A stretch of 64,000 bases of DNA, from assembly GCA_016859345.1 (NCBI GenBank), contig CM029124.1:6532001-6596000 (forward strand). The letters are read 5' to 3'. Both the position numbers and the translations under genes were made by a program. Source of the stretch: Istiophorus platypterus (lineage: Eukaryota; Chordata; Actinopteri; Istiophoriformes; Istiophoridae). Below are positions 60,451 to 64,000 of this stretch, piece after piece. The notes below the pieces were generated by a model. It did no database searches and had not been told where the DNA came from. It saw only the letters and a program-made list of their open reading frames with translations. The number at the start of each line of letters is the position of its first letter. The stretch's first letter is position 1.

Positions 60451-60513
60451 TACACCATTCAGTCAAAACATTAAAACCAATTACCAATTTTAATGTTTTG
60501 GCTGAATGGTGTA
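60451..60513. mobile_element. Solo Tc1-type inverted repeat pair (63-bp palindrome)
   Basis: A 26-bp left arm (tacaccattcagtcaaaaca then ttaaaa) pairs with the right arm at 60488-60513 with a single mismatch, around an 11-nt loop. The outermost bases are TA, as expected for a Tc1/mariner insertion between TA target copies. The arm sequence 'cattcagccaaaacattaaaa' is close to the terminal repeat of a widespread teleost Tc1-like element. Everything between the termini is gone, so this is an extreme internal deletion or a tiny MITE. Confidence 0.82.
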
Positions 60514-63500
60514 CAAGAATAAGGACACGCACAAACACAGATACATAAAGTGTGGTCCAAAGGTCTGAGACCGCTTTTCCATTCATTTGAATGAACGACT
60601 GGCTTTAAATCATGGGATCAGTTAACCTGGGGGCTCTGCTGTATGAATTTTCCAAAACCAGCAATCAGGTTGTCTATAACGGTATGATCCTCAGGCCTGA
60701 GTCTGTGTCAGGTCGCACACGTCTATTTTTAGGTTCATTACAGCCTGCTTATTTAAAAATCACATGCAGCAATGCAGACTGGCATGCAGAGGCATAGAGA
60801 AAAAGAGAGAAAGTAAGGTTTTTAGAAACGCTGGCTCAGCAAAGAGCTCATTGTGGGAGGATTGTGGGAGACTGGGTCTTCGGATGAGTCAAGGAGAACC
60901 ATTACACATATTATCAGAATGAATAGGACAGGGCTCTATCTTTAGTGTCTGTGTGGGAATCAAACCTTTAACCCCACATTCGTTGCTCTGGTTTTAGTGC
61001 CTATGAAATACTAGGTAGTATACTGATCAAACTTCTTCAAACAAGATTCTGCTCCACACGTATTTGACCTTGATAGCTTTGTTTTGTTATTCGGAAAGTA
61101 ATTCTTCAACTAAAGGAAATGACATACTTCAGAGCTATCACTAAATAAGCCAGGTTTCTTTTTACTGAAACAGCTGTTAAACACATTTAAAAAAAAAATG
61201 TAAAAAAATGTCTGGCATTCACGATCAGTTCCAGTGTCCCATGATGGTCCAAAATAAATGTGAGCCATTCAAAAAAGGTGCAGAAGATTCTCTACATAGA
61301 CACACTGAGTCTGTCAAGGCACTGAATTTTAACATGCTATGAAATTATATTTCCTGTTAAGTCGTTATTTAATGCTGGTTCGTTGTCCGTCAGCATCTGT
61401 CTGCGGCGACCCCTCCTTCTGGCTGCATTACTGTTGGTGCATTATTTCTGGGTGCTCATGACCGTTAATCGGCCGTTCAGCAGGGATAGCCAAACCTGCA
61501 GCCCTTGAAAACCGTACCTCTGATTGTATCTTCTGAAATCATAGTTCAAAACCGCAACTTTCAGCAACCGATAAAAAAACAAGAGAAAAGAACATAGATG
61601 AAGAAGAGGCTGCCTGAGCTATTGACTATTAATTAGTCAAACAGAAAATATCTAAAACCCATAGTGAGGTGTTGGTTCTCAGTGGGATTTCCAGCATAAG
61701 CGGCTCTTTCACATTTTGTGTCATTTGACTATTAATATCTAAAAAAGAATATGATTTCAAGGAATCGTTTGCCCTCTTAACACCTAAATTAATTAACCCT
61801 GATTAACTTTAAACTTTATCTTGTTTGGCTTTTGCTACGACCATTTTTATTTATTTTTTTTTAAATCTAGCTACTGCCTTGTAAAAACACTTTGCAGCTT
61901 GGCATTTGAAAAGCGGTATCCAAATAGTTAGATTACTATTATCATTATTACCATTATTCACATTCAGATAAAAATATCAGATAAATATCATTTTCCTTTT
62001 TACAGTAATGGGTCCATGTTTTGCCCAGATTAGCTAAAATAAAGCAGGAGGGAACATAATGAATACATACATCTTCCCGCAATGCTAAAGCTACCTTAAT
62101 GACACACCGGGGGTGAGTGTCACCGCATGGTAGTGTTAACGCAACGCTTGTCGGGTCAAGTAAGAGCCAAGGCTCAATTCAAATAGTTGGCTAGCTTTAA
62201 TTTTAGCTTCAAATTCAACTCTTCCCCACTCTTTTGTTGAAGAAATACCAGGCTTCACTCGACTTGTGTCTGGTCGTTGGCTTCTAAAAGCCACGGTATG
62301 TTGAGATTATATTTTACTGCAGACGAAAGAGACACTTTATTGCATTAGGCTGAGAATTTTTCCGTCAGTCCGTGTCTCTGCCAGTCCTTTCCATCCCCTT
62401 AAAAAAAAAAAAAACAACTTAAAAAAAACCCCACACTTGCACCTCTGTCATCTAAACTATGAATTTGCCATTACTGGTTGCTGCTGTCGCTGCTGTGGTG
62501 ACGTTAAGTGGAACAATTTATCTGATGATGTCTTACCATGGAAACACTGCTGGGCAGGAGGACTCAGATTTCACAACAAGTGGGAATGGACCAGCAACCC
62601 ACACACCAATTTGCTGCATATTTCTCTCTCTCTTCTCTCTCTCAATATATTTACCCATCATGTGCGTTCATTGCCCAATGCAGTACAGCTGCCCTGCAGT
62701 TAGAGGCCCAACAATTTGCTGTGGCTTGTTTGGCATAAGTTGCATGAATTCTGAAAAGTTCCCCCTTGACATGCAACCACTAGCATCGGAAAAAAAAAAA
62801 TAAATCTTGATGCTGGATGACAAAACCCCAGATTACTTCCATTTTGTAAAATTGTCGCCTTAATATCTGCAGATGAGTGCATTTCTGAGAATACTTGGCT
62901 GCTTTCTGTGTTCAAAGAAAATAATATTAGTTTCTGCGAGTGCACTTGCAGTCAAGAAGGGAGCTACTGTAAATTGAGGTCACAGAGTCACCTACACAGT
63001 GAGTCACAGAAAAATGTGAGCGGGCTGCACGTCTTCGCTTTGGCAGAAATCTAACATCATATTTTCGTAAGCGCGTTTGACGAAGCAAAAATATGCTAAA
63101 ACAGGGAGACGCTAAGGCTGAACGCTTGCTGCCCGGCTGAAAACTGCAAGAAATGAGCAACGAGTAAAGCGGAACTCTCTAAAATCACAGGGACGCCAAA
63201 CACGGGAAAACCACATCATCAAAAGATGGCTGGGGTCCCTCAGTTACATTGATGTAATGATTTTTTTCAATCGGCAGGATATTCATTTAGCAGCACAAAC
63301 CAGCTATGACCTCCAACATGACAGACAGTCATGACAGGAATTTATCATTACCCCAAGTATACATTTTAGTGTTTATCTTATTTTGTCTGCGTCTGCAAAA
63401 TTATCTCCCTGCTTCGCCTCCCTCTTCTGTCTTTTCACATTCCCTCCGTCTCCCAGCAAAACACAGCCCTCTCCTCTTCCTCCTCCTCCTCCTCCATCCA

Positions 63501-63800
63501 GCCTGGGAATGTCCAGTCTGTGCCTGGGGGCCCTGAGTCAGAGGGAGCAGAGGATCTGACTCACCCCCCTCGTGCATCTAAACACCATTAGTTTCCAGGT
63601 GGTACACTGAGGCGCTATTGTGCTTCTGATTAGCCATCTGAGGCACTTCTCCCTCAGAAAAAAAAAAAAAAGTGGATTACCCTGGGTATGCGTGGGAGCA
63701 TATGTGGAATTACCAAAGTCTGCATCTTATGAGTCTGTATATCAGCGTGGGAGGTTTTTGTGTGTGTTCCCAGAGGTGCTTGTGTGGTCCAGTGGGCCGA
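60514..63800. other. Unique DNA, no gene seen
   Basis: Complex sequence with A runs (62401-62414 and 63658-63671) and a CT/CCT-rich part near 63410-63495. A 114-codon frame at 62459-62803 with a hydrophobic start was considered and not called. No exon or known repeat was recognised. Confidence 0.45.
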
Positions 63801-63843
63801 GTGTGAGTGTGTCAGAGTGTGAGAGTGTGTGAGAGTGTGTGAG

Positions 63844-63891
<48 letters not shown>
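63800..63891 (+). repeat. GT/GAGTGT microsatellite
   Basis: Begins as agagtgtg-type repeats (gtgagagtgtgtgagagtgt) and passes into about 45 bp of pure GT. The Thr/His-rich minus-strand frame is a repeat artefact. Confidence 0.96.
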
Positions 63892-63892
<1 letters not shown>

Positions 63893-64000
63893 CAGAAAGA
63901 GAGACGAAGTGTCTGTTTCCACCATGATTAATGCCTGTCTGAGACCACCAGGCTGGATGCTGCAGGTGGGACATCTTTGTCTCCGCTGTGGGTCCAGTGG

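Noticed and set aside
62459..62803. 114-codon frame with a hydrophobic, signal-peptide-like start (MNLPLLVAAVAAVVTLSG)
   Set aside because: The remainder is a Leu/Ser/Cys-rich translation of CT-rich DNA and ends in a poly-A stretch. Two other frames over the same bases are equally open. Transcript evidence would be needed.

Overview
This window looks like intergenic or deep intronic DNA from a ray-finned fish, most likely a percomorph teleost. The evidence is a degenerate but nearly full-length teleost Tc1-like transposon, a second internally deleted Tc1-like copy, a solo Tc1-type inverted-repeat pair, a LINE ORF2 C-terminal fragment, a tRNA-derived SINE with A and B boxes, and several dispersed repeat families I recognise from teleost genomes. 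Microsatellites, mainly CA/GT, GATA and AT, are very dense. I found no host protein-coding exon, rRNA or functional tRNA that I would defend. Every long open frame is a transposon relic, a repeat whose period keeps the frame open, or explainable by chance.

Layout. 0-8 kb: two copies in a row and one inverted fragment of a teleost repeat (126-386, 495-694, 3150-3325), a 21-bp minisatellite (1754-1879), and a GC-rich block (6270-6560). 8.2-9.6 kb: the Tc1-like transposon. 11.0-11.56 kb: a compound CT/TA/TG/GATA cluster. 12.45-12.74 kb: a GC-rich block with an 8-bp minisatellite. 13.7-14.0 kb: two small repeat relics. 16.9-17.2 kb: a CA tract. 21.0-23.1 kb: a CA-rich array that appears to be built of degenerate units of roughly 300-480 bp. 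24.9-26.1 kb: diverged local duplications. 28.6 and 34.3 kb: two copies of one dispersed repeat. 30.7-31.8 kb: opposed GT and CA tracts, a 151-bp GATA array and a G17 run. 33.1-33.3 kb: an A-rich satellite with a strict 17/18-bp alternation.

35.7-36.2 kb: the deleted Tc1-like copy. 37.7-38.0 kb: degenerate TAG/GTA trinucleotide DNA. 39.5-39.9 kb: an inverted repeat pair with a perfect 14-bp hairpin. 44.3-45.2 kb: a CpG-rich block with a 14-bp triplication, a repeated 50-bp module between TA tracts, and a perfect 23-bp duplication. 45.4-45.8 kb: another teleost repeat. 47.08-47.15 kb: a 15-bp array carrying four perfect AP-1 consensus heptamers. 47.5-48.0 kb: CA tracts. 50.8-51.6 kb: LINE relic, SINE and a fold-back repeat side by side. 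56-57 kb: CA/GA/GT cluster. 57.1-60.5 kb: three more dispersed repeats and the Tc1-type palindrome.

No operon-like or cooperating gene set is present. The most noteworthy signals are structural: the tandem AP-1 array, the dimeric A-rich satellite, the CA-rich higher-order array, the repeated module at 44.5-45.0 kb, and the way the transposase relics have decayed. Repeat identities rest on recognition of sequence patterns; no database search was run.
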